64,000 nt of DNA. It comes from Dinochytrium kinnereticum. Its lineage: Eukaryota; Chytridiomycota; Chytridiomycetes; Chytridiales; Chytridiaceae. Shown in pieces: positions 29,816 through 43,240 of the stretch. The stretch covers positions 62,001 to 126,000 of the forward strand of contig JADGJT010000002.1 of assembly GCA_027604005.1 (NCBI GenBank), given 5' to 3'. Position numbers and translations under genes: made by a program. Positions within the stretch are counted from its first letter, which is position 1; the number at the start of each line of letters is the position of its first letter. The notes beneath the pieces are model-generated. The model did not search any database and was not told the origin of the DNA. It saw only the letters and a list, made by a program, of their open reading frames with translations.

Positions 29816-32769
29816 TCACCAGAGGCTTGGAAGGGAGCTTCTTGCCTTTTCTTCCCGGGATATAGCTCGTGAGTTTTTTCTCAGTCTTTCGGATTCTTCA
29901 GGAGAGAGTTCCAAAACCTTCGAAATTACAGGAATCAAAGGCTCCTTAAGTTCCGTTTCCAGGTACGACAGAACAACATTCTTTAAATACTCGATATTCT
30001 GCTTCATGTCAGTGATGATGTAACGAGAAGAAAAAAAACAATGACTCACAAGGTCCTGTAGTTTTTCAACGCGTTCGTACCTACGAACTTCCTCCTTTAA
30101 AAGCTAAGTTCATACAGTTTAGATGAAGTTGATAGTGCGTCAAAAAAAAAAAATACCTTCTCCTGACGAGATAACCGGCTAACTTCTTTTTCTGCCTCCA
30201 TCAATAGTTCCGAGACTTGCTCTACCCTCATCGACATTTCCCTTTCCTTCATACTCGATGCAAGGAGGCCGGAACCAGCCGGCAAAGGGTATTGGAGATC
30301 AAGGGACTTCCCTGGTCGAGTGAGCAATTCGGATAGAGACACTTGGGCTATAGCATTTCCCCTAGAGTTTCTTCGCTCATCTTCATAGTTTGAAGGGTAA
30401 TTATCCGTTAGACTTAGGGAACTCTGGCTGGTCATGGCTGATAGCGTGGAAAAAAATCCCCCCCCATGAAGATTCCCCGCTGACATATTGGACGCGACGC
30501 CGCCGGCGGCGGCGGCCGATGCTGCGGCTGCTGCAGATTTCGCTCTTTCTGCCTCGTTATTCGCCCGAATAACGTCTTCTCTGGTCTGGGAGAGTTGGGC
30601 ATTTAGGTTATCACATCTCATACTCAATGAGGCAAGTTCTGCAGTCTTTTGTTCTAGCTCAACTTCGATTCTTTCAATAACTCTCTTAAAGTCCCGACGG
30701 CAAGATTCCAAAGCGGTCTGATGGGAGATATCCTTCGACCGAAGCGCTATTTCTAAATAAGAAAATATACAAATTAAGTGAATTATTACCCTCAGAGTTG
30801 ACCTCTTTCTCGAGCTCAAGACGGCGTAGAGCTCCTGTTAATTCTTGGCGTAGGCTATATACTTCCCGGGAGCTATCATCAGTCGCTCTTCTCTGGGATT
30901 CCAGCATATTAAGGTTGTCCATAACGGAGGAGAGCTCTGATTCCAATTGCCTGATTTTCTCTATACCCGCCTGCAGTTGCGACTTCAAATCTCTATTATC
31001 ACATAAGATATAACTCGAGCTTGCACACTTACGTATTTTCGTACTCAAGCTTCTGCTTTAGCTCTTCCAATTGCTCAGCTCTAGATTCTACGGCTGCAAA
31101 GGTAGATTGATGAAGAGCTGCATGTGCCTTAACCTTATAGCTCTGAAACTCGGATTTGATACGAGCGTTCTCACCCTGGAGTTCCTCGATTTTTTTCTCC
31201 TAAGAAATATTCAGTTCCGAAGAGGAGCCTATAAGCTACCATCGAGGTTATCTGGTCAGTGAGTGTCGCTCTGAGATCTTCCAGCTGGCTATTCAGGTCG
31301 TCATTCTCCTCTAAAACAATTAAATATACACATCTCTCCTTCTTCTAATCTTACGTCGAAGCCCTTCCACAAAGCTATCGTAGTTTGAGGTTTTGCCTGA
31401 GACGTCTTCAAGGCTAGCTCTCAAGTTTTCAAGGCTCGAATCTTTGTCCATTATAATTCTTTTTGATTCTTGCATACTTTTACTCGCTTGGCTGAGCAAC
31501 CCTAAATAAAAACTAATTAACAACGACTTATCAATATAAAAACAGAGAAGATCAAGAGCTATAAAAGCCAACCTTTTAACTTCTTTACTTTCTCTTCGCT
31601 TTCTCTAACGGCAGCATCTTTTTGTCCTGAGACAAGGTTAATACTCAAGAAAGCCCCCTCTACTACCATTAGACTCCTCTAAAGTAGATGCCCGTGACTT
31701 CAAGGAGTCAATTTCGGATTTAAAGGCTCCATTCTTTGGTTTATGCAAGGGAAAGAAGAAATAAGTTCAAGGAGCATCTTACGGCTCAATAAGCTTACTT
31801 CGTCCTTTAATATCTTCACCATCCGACTCATAGATAAGTTGTCTGCTTCTAGCCGAGTTGCCTTTTGCTTATTCTCTTCCAGCCGTCTTTCAAATGCCAG
31901 CTTATTCTCTTCCAGCTGTCTTTCAAATGCCAGCTTATTCTCTTCCAGCTGTCTTTCAAATGCCAGCTTATTTTCGCCCAACTGCCTCTCTAATGCATGC
32001 CTCTCATTATCGGCCAGACTATTGTTCGGAGGGGATTCTACTTCTGAAGTTTCCAACGTTTTAATCGGAAAATCGGGCTTGATTTCGATATCCTCTGCAT
32101 TATTATTCAATGTGGATAATTCAAAATTGTTGAGTTTTTTCTGAAGGTCTACGAGGTCCTTTTCGGCCTTCTCCCGAGACGCTCGCTCCGTCGCAAGAGA
32201 TTCTTTCAATTCTTCGATTTTTTCGTTCAGGTGGTAAGAGGTTTCAATATCCGCGGGCTGGTTAAGGCTATCAGAAGTTTCCCCGGGTAAAGAAAGATTC
32301 GATATAGAGATGCTCCTGGCTTCAGCAAGCTCTTGTTGCAAATGCTCGATCTTTTCCTGAAGCTCCAAAGTTTTATCTTCCGCACTCGGTAAAGCGGCAC
32401 CTGGTTTCTTCCCGCTGTCTAGCTCGCGCTGCAATTGTGTGATCTTTAGTTTGGCCTTCAATCTCAAGTCTTTCAGCTGATTTTCCGAGGAATCGAGATT
32501 CTTCTTCAGATTTGCGTTTTCACCTAATATCTTCGAGCCTTAGCATGAATAAGCAACTGTAAGTTAACCTGGTTTTGGGTAGCGCGAGATTTGTCCAAGG
32601 CTGATACAAGTGCGGCGATCTTCTGAGCATCTGTCATCGTCGGGTTGTTTATTATAGCTTGATCACTTGTCGGAGACCCTCCAGCCCCCGCCGAACTCCC
32701 GGGAAAGCTAGTCGAGCGGGCCAGTTCATTCTCAAACTCCCCAACCTTCTTAAAAATTGACGAAAACAT
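29816..32769 (-). CDS. GRIP-domain golgin (coiled-coil Golgi tether)
   Basis: Long coiled-coil protein ending in a GRIP domain, which binds Arl1 at the trans-Golgi. About a dozen exons; the first is 32769 down to about 32572, the largest about 32540-31790, the last ends at 29816. The N-terminus MFSSIFKKVGEFENELARS is followed by heptad-rich stretches broken by short introns. The C-terminal domain reads NIEYLKNVVLSYLETELKEP, LIPVISKVLELSPEESERL, including the conserved Tyr. A block of 33-bp repeats encodes repeated LAFERQLEENK units. Internal exon borders were only partly checked. The start codon is 53 bp from that of POLA1 on the other strand. Confidence 0.88.
31868..31999 (-). repeat. 33-bp coding tandem repeat in golgin coiled coil
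   Basis: Three near-identical 33-bp units (31868-31966) and one diverged unit to 31999. Each encodes the 11-residue unit LAFERQLEENK, one three-turn step of a coiled coil, so unit number changes keep both frame and hendecad phase. Confidence 0.9.
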
Positions 32770-32822
32770 CTGTGTGTTCACGGCATCCTTTTGTAGTGGT
32801 ACAAGAGTTTGACGATCCGGAC

Positions 32823-35800
32823 ATGCGAAGATCTGAACGAAGACAAACCTCGAGGGCTAAGAGTAGCCGAAGTTCGAACTTTGAGATTCTTAAGCAATCT
32901 CGCGAGTCAGGAGAATCGATTCTGCACTTGAAGGTATGGGAGTTTGCGGCTTTAAGCCGCGAATACTATTGGGCTCACAAAGTATATCTAGGAATCTGAT
33001 GATGCATCATTTTACGAGGAGGTGGATGAAGAAGAATATGACAGACGTCTGCGGGTTGATGATTTTGTGGAAGATGACGATGGTTTTGGCTACCTGGACG
33101 ACGACGAACCTAGTGAAGAGGAGTCAGCTAATGAAGATGCGTCTCCTAAAGGTAAGGCTATAGGGCCCTGCCTGCGCATGCTAAGTTTTAAAAAGGCAAA
33201 CGACGAGGAGACAAATCCTTAGACCCAACAAAGAGAAAAAAGGCAAAGCCAGAAGCTAGGATTACAAGCTTTCTGTCAAAGCAATCCCGCTCAGGCGCGA
33301 ATGCCAACAAAGTGTCAAACGATAAGTTAACGAAAGAGGCCCTTGGCACGTCAAATCCTCAAAAAAGCCTTCTTTCTGCCATCTTGGGCGATATCGACGC
33401 AGAGATGGAAGAAGAAGAAGCTGAAATGGATCCACGTCCTTCAAGTGCCATCCCATTTGAGGGCAGTTGCTATGATCCACCCATCCAATCCCTTGTCCCC
33501 TCAAGCAGGAGCTGTGAATTGAAAGACGATACGTTTCTTCCCGAAAATGCTGACGACGTGATTGAGGGAATTGAAACCAGCGAAAGTAAAGAAGATAGGA
33601 CTGCGGAAGGCGTCCAGTCAAAATCAATCGAGAAAGACAAAGAGCCCATTTTGGAGAACGTAAGAAACTGTTCATCTTAAACTTGAATAATGGTCTTAAA
33701 GGCTCAAGAAGCAAATTCGAACAAGATTCAGTTCAAGAAAGTGCAATTGAACACAGTCAACGACGATCTTTCTTTCCTTGTTCCCTCCTTTGCCAATACC
33801 CCGAGGGCGTCTGACCTAGTCCCTATCAAAGAGAAAGCTTTCGTGCAAAACTTGCCATCTTCCAATTCTCAGCAGATTGAGCTTCTATCGGGATTGAAGG
33901 ATTTGTCAGCTTTTGAGCATCACAATGGAAAGTTGCTTGCTTTTTGGTTCGATGCTTTTGATCGAGACGATACTGTTTTCCTTTTCGTAAAGGTATAGAT
34001 TTGATATTCCAGGATTATTGTCTGACTTCGATGATTAGTTGAAGCTAAAGGATCAGGAGGAGTTTGTCAACAGCTGCATTACCGTTCGCAATATCGAGCG
34101 AAGATTATTTTTCCTTCCAAGGGCTCGAAAGTTCAAAGGTTAAACTCTTTCTCCCATCCGTTACCTTATCGATTTCAGATGGAAAAGATAGCGATGTAGA
34201 AGTCACGATAGAGGATGTTTTCAAAGAATTTGATAACCTAAGGCAAAAGTATAAAATCAAGGAATTCGACTCAAAGGCTACTAAAAGGAAGTATTCTTTT
34301 GACCTTCCGGATGTACCACCTGAATCAAGCTACCTTAAAGTCGGATATTCATACAAAGGTTTGCAAGGCATTGTGGGTTTTATTAATATTGAATCAGAGC
34401 CTTCATTGCCGTCCGATTTGAGCGGGGAGTGCTTTTCGCGTGTTTTCGGTACAAATACATCGGCTTTGGAAAACTTCCTTATAAAGCGGAGGCTAATGGG
34501 GCCTTGCTGGATCGAAGTTGAGGACGCGATGTTAAGCCAGTCTTCTGTGAGCTGTTTTAATACTAGGATATGTTAACAATTTGAAGGTATCATGGACAAA
34601 AGTGGAAGTGAACGTTGACAGAGCCAAAAAAATCCGAGTGATTGACAATGATGGGAGATTCCCTGAACCCTCCTTTAACGTAATGTCACTGAACTTCAAA
34701 GTCATTATGAATCATCAGAAAAAAGCAGCTGAGATTGTTGTTGCCTCGGTTCAAATATATACCAAAGGTGGGTTTCGAAACCCATTACCTCCTAATGTAA
34801 AAGTATCTTTTGAGTCATCGGGAATACCTTCGCCTACCAGTCAATTTTCGTTATTGAGACAACTTCAAGATGTCCCACTTCCCCTCGGTTTTTCTGAGCA
34901 GCTGCAAAAGGACAGACTTATGGGAAGGAGCGTCGAGGTTCACAAAACTGAGCGTGGTCTTCTGAATCATCTCACTGGTATATTGAGATATAGACCCCTT
35001 AGTAGAGACTTATATATGCAGCCTTGATTCATAGGACCGACCCTGATGTGATTGTCGGCCACAATTTCCTTAGCAGCCATCTTGGTACACTCCTTCATCG
35101 CTTGAAACAAAATAAAGTCGAGAGCTGGTCGAAGCTCGGAAGATTACGACGCTCTAAGTGGCCTAAGCTTGGTGCCTATCATGGACAGGAGTCATCTATT
35201 CAAGAGAGACAAGTCTGTTGCGGGAGATTGATCTGTGACACGTTCATGTCAGCCAAGGTCGGTGATTTGAGGATGTGTTCCCTTTTTTTCGGCTAACATA
35301 GAATAGGAATATATAATGAAAGCAAAAAGCTTTGACATGACATACCTTGCCCTTAGCCAGTTCGGGATATCTCGCCAAGAGCTTGAACCTGATAGCATCC
35401 CGGCTATGTTTTGGGATTCTAAGCTGCTCTTGCATTTATTAAATCATTGCGAGCAAGACTGCCAGCTTTCGGCGCAGTTGATGTTTAAATTGCAGATTTT
35501 GCCATTAACAAAGCAGCTAACGAACCTAGCTGGAAATTTATGGTTGGTTAATGCAGAGCACGGAAATAGCATGTTAACATTATCCTTAGGTCACGTACTA
35601 TTTTGGCTGGTTCAAGAGCTGATCGAAACGAATATCTTTTGCTCCACGAATTTCATAATAAGAAATACATCGTGCCAGATAAGAGTTCAAGGTTTAACAA
35701 GGCTATTCTCGACCATCAAAAGGACGAGAATGAAGAAGGTATCTCTAGTATATAATCTTCTTCTTAGAAAGTTAAAGATCAGCACGATGAAAAAGTCTCT

Positions 35801-38041
35801 TCTCGAAAGAAGCCAGCCTATGCAGGAGGTCTGGTATTGGAGCCAAAGAAGGGATTCTACGACAAATTGATCCTGCTTTTGGACTTCAACTCCCTTTACC
35901 CTACCATTATACAAGAGTATAACATATGCTTTACAACGGTAGAGCGGCCTGCAGATGTAGTTTTGTTATAGCCATGAATCTACTCATAATTTTAGGATGA
36001 AAGCGTTCCAGCCCCACCTGATTCATCCGTTCCCCAAGGCATTTTACCTCGACTTTTGGCCACCTTGGTTGAGAGACGGCGAGCAGTAAAGGCACTCGCA
36101 AAGGACCCAAAACTATCCGACGAAAAACGAAATGAGGTTTGATCTTGTAGTTTACCTCTACCTAAATAAGGCGCAGCTTGATGTCAGGCAGCTGGCTCTT
36201 AAGTTGACAGCCAACTCCATGTATGGATGTTTAGGATTCGTCCACTCTCGATTTTACGCTAAGCCTTTGGCCATGCTAATTACCCAACGTGGTCGTGAAA
36301 CTCTTCAAGCAACAGTTGATCTGGCTGAACAGGAAAGGCTTGAAGTAATCTATGGCGATACAGACTCAGTTATGATCAATACTCAGAGCGATTCGCTAGA
36401 AGAAGCCAAGAAAATTGCTTTTAATTTCAAAAGAGAGGTGAACAAACGTTATAAGCTGTTGGAGTTGGATATCGACGGATATTTCAGGAAGCTACTTCTC
36501 TTGAAGAAGAAAAAATATGCTGCCTTGCTTGTCAACGAAAAGGAGCCAAGCAAGTGTGTTTTGGAAAAGAAAGGATTAGATATAGTTCGTAGAGATTGGT
36601 CTACGTTATCCCATAACGCCTCCAAGTGAGATTAGATGTCTTTTGGAAATTCACTTATTTTTTTAGCTTTGTTCTGAATGAAATCTTTTCTGACACTAAC
36701 CGTGAAGAAATCATTGAGAAAATACATCAATATTTGCGGATATTAAGCGAAGAAGTTCGAAATGGAGGTCGTGCCGTCGAGGAGTTTGTCATTACAAAGG
36801 TAAACTAAGACTAGGATCAATGTAAATCTCACGGGTGTAGAGTTTAACAAAAAACCCGGAGGATTATGCAGATGCAAAGCATCAGCCGCATGTTACAGTC
36901 GCACTTAGTATGAAAGCAAAGGGTTACACATTCCGGGTAGGCGATATCGTACCATATGTCATTTGTATGGGGGGTGGTCTTTTGTCAGCAAGGGCGCATC
37001 ATCCAGACGATGTCAAAGCCAAAAATTCACCCTTAAAGATCGGTAAGCTTGTCTCATGATAGATGCAATTTTTGGACCGAAGTAACCCGAAGTAGACTTC
37101 GAGTATTATCTCGTCAATCAAGTTTTGCCGCCAGTGCTCCGAATTTGCTCCCCAATTGCAGAAACGGACCAAGCAAAACTGGCAGATTGCCTTGGTAGCC
37201 TATCAACTGCTTCTTTTCCGTGCTAACTTTACAAAGGCATTGATAGTTCGCGCTTCTCAAATCGACCAGCAGCAACTGCTGAGGTAGACGAGAATCTCTT
37301 TACTCTGGAATCGACGGAAACAGATATCGAAAGATTCAAAGACGTGGAATTATTCTCACCATCTTGCGCTAACTGCGGCCAAAGCTATCCATTCTTTGGC
37401 GCAATGATTAAAAACGTGAGCTTAATGTTCAAAAGCAAAACACTCAATTTTCTCGCTATTCTAGGGCTCAAAGCTACCTATTGGCTTAAAGTGCCCTGGT
37501 GAGAAATGCCAAGCTGATCTGAGCATTGTCTCCTTAAAAAACCAACTTCGAGCTTTCATACGGACCAGAGTCCGGCGTTTTCAACATGGGTGGTTGATTT
37601 GCGACGAAAAGGGATGCACCATGAAAACACGAGCCTTATCTGTGTTTGGTCGAAAATGCTCGATGCCAGATTGTAACGGAATTGTGTCGCATAAAGTAGG
37701 TGTTTCAGATATAAAGTGCTGACTTGCTTTTTCCCTTTTAGTACAGTGATAAGAGACTTTATACACAACTCCTTTATTTGGAGATGCTTTTTGATGCTTC
37801 CAAACAGAGGGAAAGGGGGATGGCGCTCTTTAAGACACGTGAGACTTCAATCCGACTTTGCTACAGTTGTTGATCCACTTATTGCTAAACTGTTTTGTTG
37901 TATCTTTATATAGACGAACACGCGGTCCAGATCGATAACTTATGCATGTCTGTGATGCCGCTGCAGGAGACCGTCAAAAGCTTCCTGGATGTCAACGCGC
38001 GCATGTTCATCAACCTCAAGAATTTGTTCCCATCAGTCTAA
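32823..38041 (+). CDS. POL1: DNA polymerase alpha catalytic subunit
   Basis: Family B polymerase that extends primase RNA primers at replication initiation. Twenty exons (first 32823-32933, 32992-33151, 33196-33659; last 37742-37838, 37914-38041) close in frame at 1,452 residues, like human and yeast orthologs. Motifs: acidic N-terminus, exonuclease-like region with [10 protein letters not shown] and [10 protein letters not shown], motif [21 protein letters not shown], motif [15 protein letters not shown], motif [29 protein letters not shown]. The C-terminal zinc modules have [10 protein letters not shown] and CSMPDCNG. Introns are short: 40 nt at 34139-34178, 44 nt at 34978-35021, 47 nt at 35543-35589 and apparently 33 nt at 35739-35771. 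Confidence 0.96.
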
Positions 38042-38108
38042 AGGAATAATAACATGCGAAAACCAAACTTTTCTTAAGATAAAATTTTCTTTATTAAGTT
38101 GAATATGG

Positions 38109-41100
38109 ATGGAGGGCCCTGCGACTCCTGCTCTGCTGCTCTCCGCCACTTCTGACTCAAGTCGGAAACGAAGCTCCTCTGTGCCATGCCGCAGTAACGG
38201 AGATACTGCTCACCCTCGAAAGAGCCGACGCTCTGCCTCCTTTGGCGATATTTCAGCCTACTGGAAGGAACACGGTTTTGATCCAGAGCAACTGGATGCG
38301 GAGGGCAATGGCCTGCTGCCATACTTAACAACGATCGACAACCATTCCTCCTCTTCATCCGACAGGAAGTTTAGTCCTATTTCCCCATCAGTAAGTTTTC
38401 CTACCCTAATGAGAAAATACCGCAGACTTAACGACACCCACCGTTTTCACCCTCATTGCAATATTTACACCTCATCTGTTCTTCATTCTGATCAACGATT
38501 TTCAGAGAAACTTACGGAGCATAAAAGCGTCATCACCTATGCCTCGAACACAATCGCTTTCCGCGGAAGTGCTTCTGGACACATGTCACCGTGTCCTGAA
38601 TGACAACAGACGATGTGCCCGGCAGCAGGCCGCAAAGACCTTTTCAGATCTGTTTAATATCTTGCAGCCGTCATCTATTAGAATTTGCCGGGATGTTCGA
38701 GACTACGAATTTTACAGGCACAATATCGAGACTCATAATGCCAATCGACAAAAATTCGTATTGCACATGGCTTCGAGGCATCGACAACTCCGTGAAAAGC
38801 GTCTTGATCTGGAACATGAGTATCGGGACAAGTACGTTTCCTGGAAAAAAAAGTCAGATAGGCTGGATCTAAAGTCTAAACGAAGGAAGGATTTAGAATT
38901 ACCACCTCCCGCTTCCACGCCGTCATCCTCTAGATTGAATCCGGTGGCTGATGTACAAAGCCCAGCTGTATCGATATTACCGTCATCGAGATTATCGCGA
39001 CGTGGGAACGCAGGATTAGCAGCCTTTACATCTGATTCAGTGAAGAGCGAAGCTGAATGGCAAGAGGTTCTTGCTATGATTGCTGCGACAGAGGGCGGAC
39101 CAACGTCTAAAGAGACGATGCAGGCTACTTTATGCGCGAGTGATCCGTTTATGCTCATTGATCCCTTAGAGAAGAAAATCTTTACCTTTCAAAACAACAA
39201 CCACATGGTTATCAATCCTGTCGATCGACTTCTTAGCAATAACGAAACGTTGGATTTGAAGTGGTCTATGAAGGACCGGGAGTCGTTCAAGCTGCACATT
39301 GTTCAGTTTGGCAAAAACTTTCCAAAGATCGCGGAAGTACTTGGGACAAAATCGACACAAGACTGCATTGAATACTATTATCGACAAAAGTACGTTTGTG
39401 GATTTAAGCAGCTTATCCGACGTGGTGGACAAGGTCGTGGGGTGAAAAGAAAAACCGCTGGGCCTATTCCAAAAAAATCCGCATTCCTCTCTAAAGATCC
39501 AGATGCTACTGTACCGACGAAAACTAGAGCATCTCTATTGGGAAGGGATTCCTTCAGAAAACGAACAATATCTGAGATGGAGATAAACACGGAATCATTT
39601 GGAGGTAATCCCTCGGCTGACGGAGAGGGGGAAGAGGATGGGGATGAATCTCTTAGTCGAAAGAGACCACGTCTTGATGATGCTACAAATATCTACGCGC
39701 CCACAAGCGGAAAAGTACGTAAGCGAACGGCGAGAGAAAAAGAGACAACCCCGGCCTCCCCACCACGCGAAGACGGTGTCCCTATAAGCTCCGATTCTAA
39801 TCCTGCCAGGTGGGACGTAGATGAAAAAGAACGTGCACTGGATGGCTTTGCACGATTTGGCCGCGACTTCGATGCCGTGGCATTGTTTGTGGGGTCTAAG
39901 TCAGCGACGGACTGCGAGCTGTTTTATGATACCTATAAAAGCAAGCTACATCTTGAGTACGTGACAGATACGGTGGAGTCATTGAAAGATTCCAATACTA
40001 AGAGGAAAAACAAAGCCTTGAAAAGAAGTGAACGCCAGGAAAAATCTAAATCACAGTTAGAAGGGAACTATTCTGAAAGGAAGAAAGATGTACGTTGTTT
40101 TGTTTTTGTTTTTTTTTTGCAAGCTTCATAAGTTCTAAATATAAGAAGGACTTGTTTGAGGTGGGTGGAGGTCAGAACCATAGTTCGGCGTTGGGTGTGG
40201 TTTTCGGTGACAATGATGGTGATGGAACGGACGCTGAAAACGCTGCAGAAACGGACCTTCCCGTCGAGGCTGGGCATGTGCCGTCTCTCGATGATGGCGA
40301 AGCGGATGATGCTAAAAAGTCCAAGAAAAAGAAGAAGCGGAAAGCAGCGGATTCCACGCATGACACACCAGCCCGAGAAGAAGAACGTGCGCTTGAATCG
40401 CGCTCGCCAGGTCCTTTACGGCATAACGAACTTCTTTCCCCGCAGCAGTTGCCTATCAAATCAAAAACCGTGTCTTACTGGTCTCGAGCGGAGAAGGAAG
40501 AGTTTATTAAAGCTATTCAGATGTATGGGCGGGACTGGGATCAAATCGCTAGAATGATTGGCTCTAAGTCTGCCGTACAGTCTCGGAACCACTATCATAA
40601 TTACCGAGATCGCAATAATTATGATGAAATTATTCTGGCTGCAGGGCATCAACTGAAGGAGGAAGATGCCATTGGGTTTTCAGGTGGTGGGGACTACAGG
40701 CAAGAAGAAGATGAAGAGGTGGTAGCGCGGCATTCTGAAGTTGAGGCCAAGGATGCGAGAAGTGTTAATCGTCGGAGCACTGCAAGCGGGTCAGGAGGTC
40801 ATGATCGAGATGACACCCGGTCTTCCGAGCGACCTGCTTCAGCTGTGCCTGCCCAAACCTCCCACTTTGGTCAGACTCAACCCGCGCACTCCCCTCAACT
40901 AGGACGCAGAATAGAGGAGCAGCAACCGCCACCTCCGATATTCAGTCGAGCAGTCTATAACGGTCCACCACCACCTTCCGCATTTCATCCTATGTATCCC
41001 GGTCGGGAGCCGTATCCAGTACACTACTCCAGCCCACAGGACTACCCTGGTGCATCTTATAATATGGTTCCATATATGGATGTTATGAGAGGACCTCAAC

Positions 41101-41861
41101 CTCAACCACCTAATCTTTACATGGCAAGAGGAACAAGCGCTCAAGGCTCCTATCCTGGTTCATCCCAGACTCATGGAAGCTCTGCGCCGAAAACGCCTTA
41201 TACTGGTCTTCAAACGGGTGGAGGTGTCATGGGTCGGCCCTCCCCTTCGCCGTCAAACATCCCCCATTCCTCTGGATATATCAGAGTTGATTCTCCATCT
41301 GGACAGGGTCCCTACAATCATCCACCCCATCACATTCATAATTACCCGGCGGAATACCTTTATCCTCCTCCGAGATACTCTACATCCCATCCTGGGCAAG
41401 ACGTGCGGCCTCCGATAGGAAACATGCAAATGCATATGGGCCCACTACACCAACGTCCAACCCAAGCCCCGCCGCCTGGCTCCCATTACGCCGAAAATTC
41501 ACAATACCCACACCAATCTTCCGCGTCATCTCATGGGCCTCCCTTGCAAAGCACTGTCCCACATGCCCCTACCGGAAACGCAGGAATCTCTCCCAGATCA
41601 CCGAATGTGGTTGGCTCCCATTTGCCACGATCGCCGCCTATCCGGATGAGTCAATCTCAAGGTACACCTCAGCACCCACCCCAGCAAGCCCCAGCACCCC
41701 CTGCTACCAGCTATATGCCGTTTGGTTCAGCATATCCACCTACCTCCAATGCGCCAAAGCCCATTACCCTGCCGTCAATCCAAAATCTTATCTCTGCTAG
41801 TAATGATGATTTTCAATATCAAAACCGTTTCAAAAACGGGAACGGTGGCTTTAGTCAGTAG
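38109..41861 (+). CDS. SANT-domain corepressor of the NCoR/SMRT-Snt1 type
   Basis: Probable chromatin corepressor subunit (Set3C/NCoR-like). Exons 38109-38390, 38506-40089 and 40146-41861 give 1,193 residues. A helical N-terminal region resembling the deacetylase-interaction part precedes three Myb/SANT modules: FKLHIVQFGKNFPKIAEVLG...CIEYYYRQK; RWDVDEKERALDGFARFGRD...FVGSKSATDCELFYDTYK; and SYWSRAEKEEFIKAIQMYGR...IGSKSAVQSRNHYHNYRDR. The C-terminal 350 residues are Pro/Gln/Ser-rich. Two ATGs lie 4 nt apart (38105 and 38109); the second opens the long frame. The gene starts 67 bp after the POLA1 stop. Which family member it is cannot be settled by eye. Confidence 0.87.
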
Positions 41862-41910
41862 CGAAGAATTCTGAACGCCTTTATTCTGTTTAAAGACGCT
41901 ATGATATGTT

Positions 41911-43031
41911 TTAGGTAGTCGAAAAGAGACTGGAAATAAAGCCCAAAATTGCTAGCAGAACACATATTAAAATGCAGTTGATCATGAATTTATCGCCTTT
42001 CATCATCTTTAAACCAAAAGTTAAAATGGATGTAATGAAAATGAAAGCTTACTCCGTCGAGTGCTCGTCGCATAGAAATGTTAACATTATCCACATGATC
42101 CAACGCCTTGTTCACAGCCTTATCAATATCTTTTAACTCATCGTTTTGATTGTCCAATTCCTACGAAGCTAAGTATGTAATCTATTTAAGTAAGTATTGA
42201 AGTGTATTACTTGTCCCATCGCATTTGCAATTTCCTTCAGCTTTTGGACGCCTGCTCCAATCTCTTCGAGGTCTTCATCCTTTCCTAACTTAGAAGAAGA
42301 ACAAGCGAAACACTTACTATTGCTTTATTCCGTTCATTTATATTTTTAAAGTCCTCCTCGACGTCGATATCCGGAAGCTCGGTTGTCGTAAAAGGATTAT
42401 CGGATTGTTGCGGAGCAGCCGAATTGGCACCACCATAAACACCCACTCCTCGATGACCCCCAACTCCCGCATTGCCTGAGGTATGTCAATGGAGAGTATC
42501 AAATAAGATGTCACCAACTTGCTTTCCCTCCCACAAGCAATTCAGTCCTATCCAGAGCATAATTATCATTTAACCGACGCTTCTCCAGATTCTCTACTTC
42601 ATCAATGTGCTTGGTGATGAGATCGTGAATTTCTTTCCTTTCTTCCAACTTTTCCGGATCCTTGGTATTCTTCTTCTACATGGGCAGAGACCATTCAGCG
42701 CTAGCGCTCACACTTTGTTCAACAGCGGTACCTTTTTCGCTTCTTTCGCTATAATATCGCCCATACGAGCTGCTGATTCTTTGAGGCCCCTGATCATAAT
42801 TCGAATGCGATATGAAGCTTCAGCTGTTTCTGGTGTTGTCCCGACCGAGTTAAGCAGATCCTCTCGCTCTGCTAGTGCCTGACGAACAGCCCGAACGTCT
42901 GCGTGTACCTTTTTCCGTAATCTTTGGAACTCATCAAGGCCTAACTCTGCCTGCTTTGCGGCGATGGCTTCAGGGACACAGGCTTCATATATAACTTGAA
43001 GCCTATTCATGGCATCTCGCATACTGGCCAT
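41911..43031 (-). CDS. Qc-SNARE, SYP7-like
   Basis: Tail-anchored SNARE of 298 residues from exons 42732-43031, 42519-42675, 42318-42475, 42211-42288, 42053-42160 and 41911-42006. The N-terminal helical region (MRDAMNRLQVIYEA, LDEFQRLRKKVHADVRAV, MIRGLKESAARM) and a following EERKEIHDLITKHIDEVENL segment resemble plant SYP7 proteins in layout. A Qc motif follows, DEDLEEIGAGVQKLKEIANA, MGQELDNQNDELKDID, with the central layer Gln in GQELDNQ, then a membrane anchor CILICVLLAILGFISSLF. SYP7-type SNAREs are best known from plants and protists and are absent from animals and yeasts, so this assignment should be tested. Its stop is 49 bp from that of the SANT gene. Confidence 0.8.
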
Positions 43032-43240
43032 GGCAGAGCGATTTTTGTTGTTGGGGTTGAAACACTTGTCAAATCTGAATTTCTAGATTGACAAACCGAC
43101 AAACAACGGATTGTGCCAGCATGGCCATGCAATGGACGGCATCATCTGCTCAGTGTTGATTCTCCGTTTTATTGGCATTGAAAATAAAAGCAGGGACAGA
43201 ATAAAAAATAAAGCATCTCTCGCACTCCAGCACAATCAAA

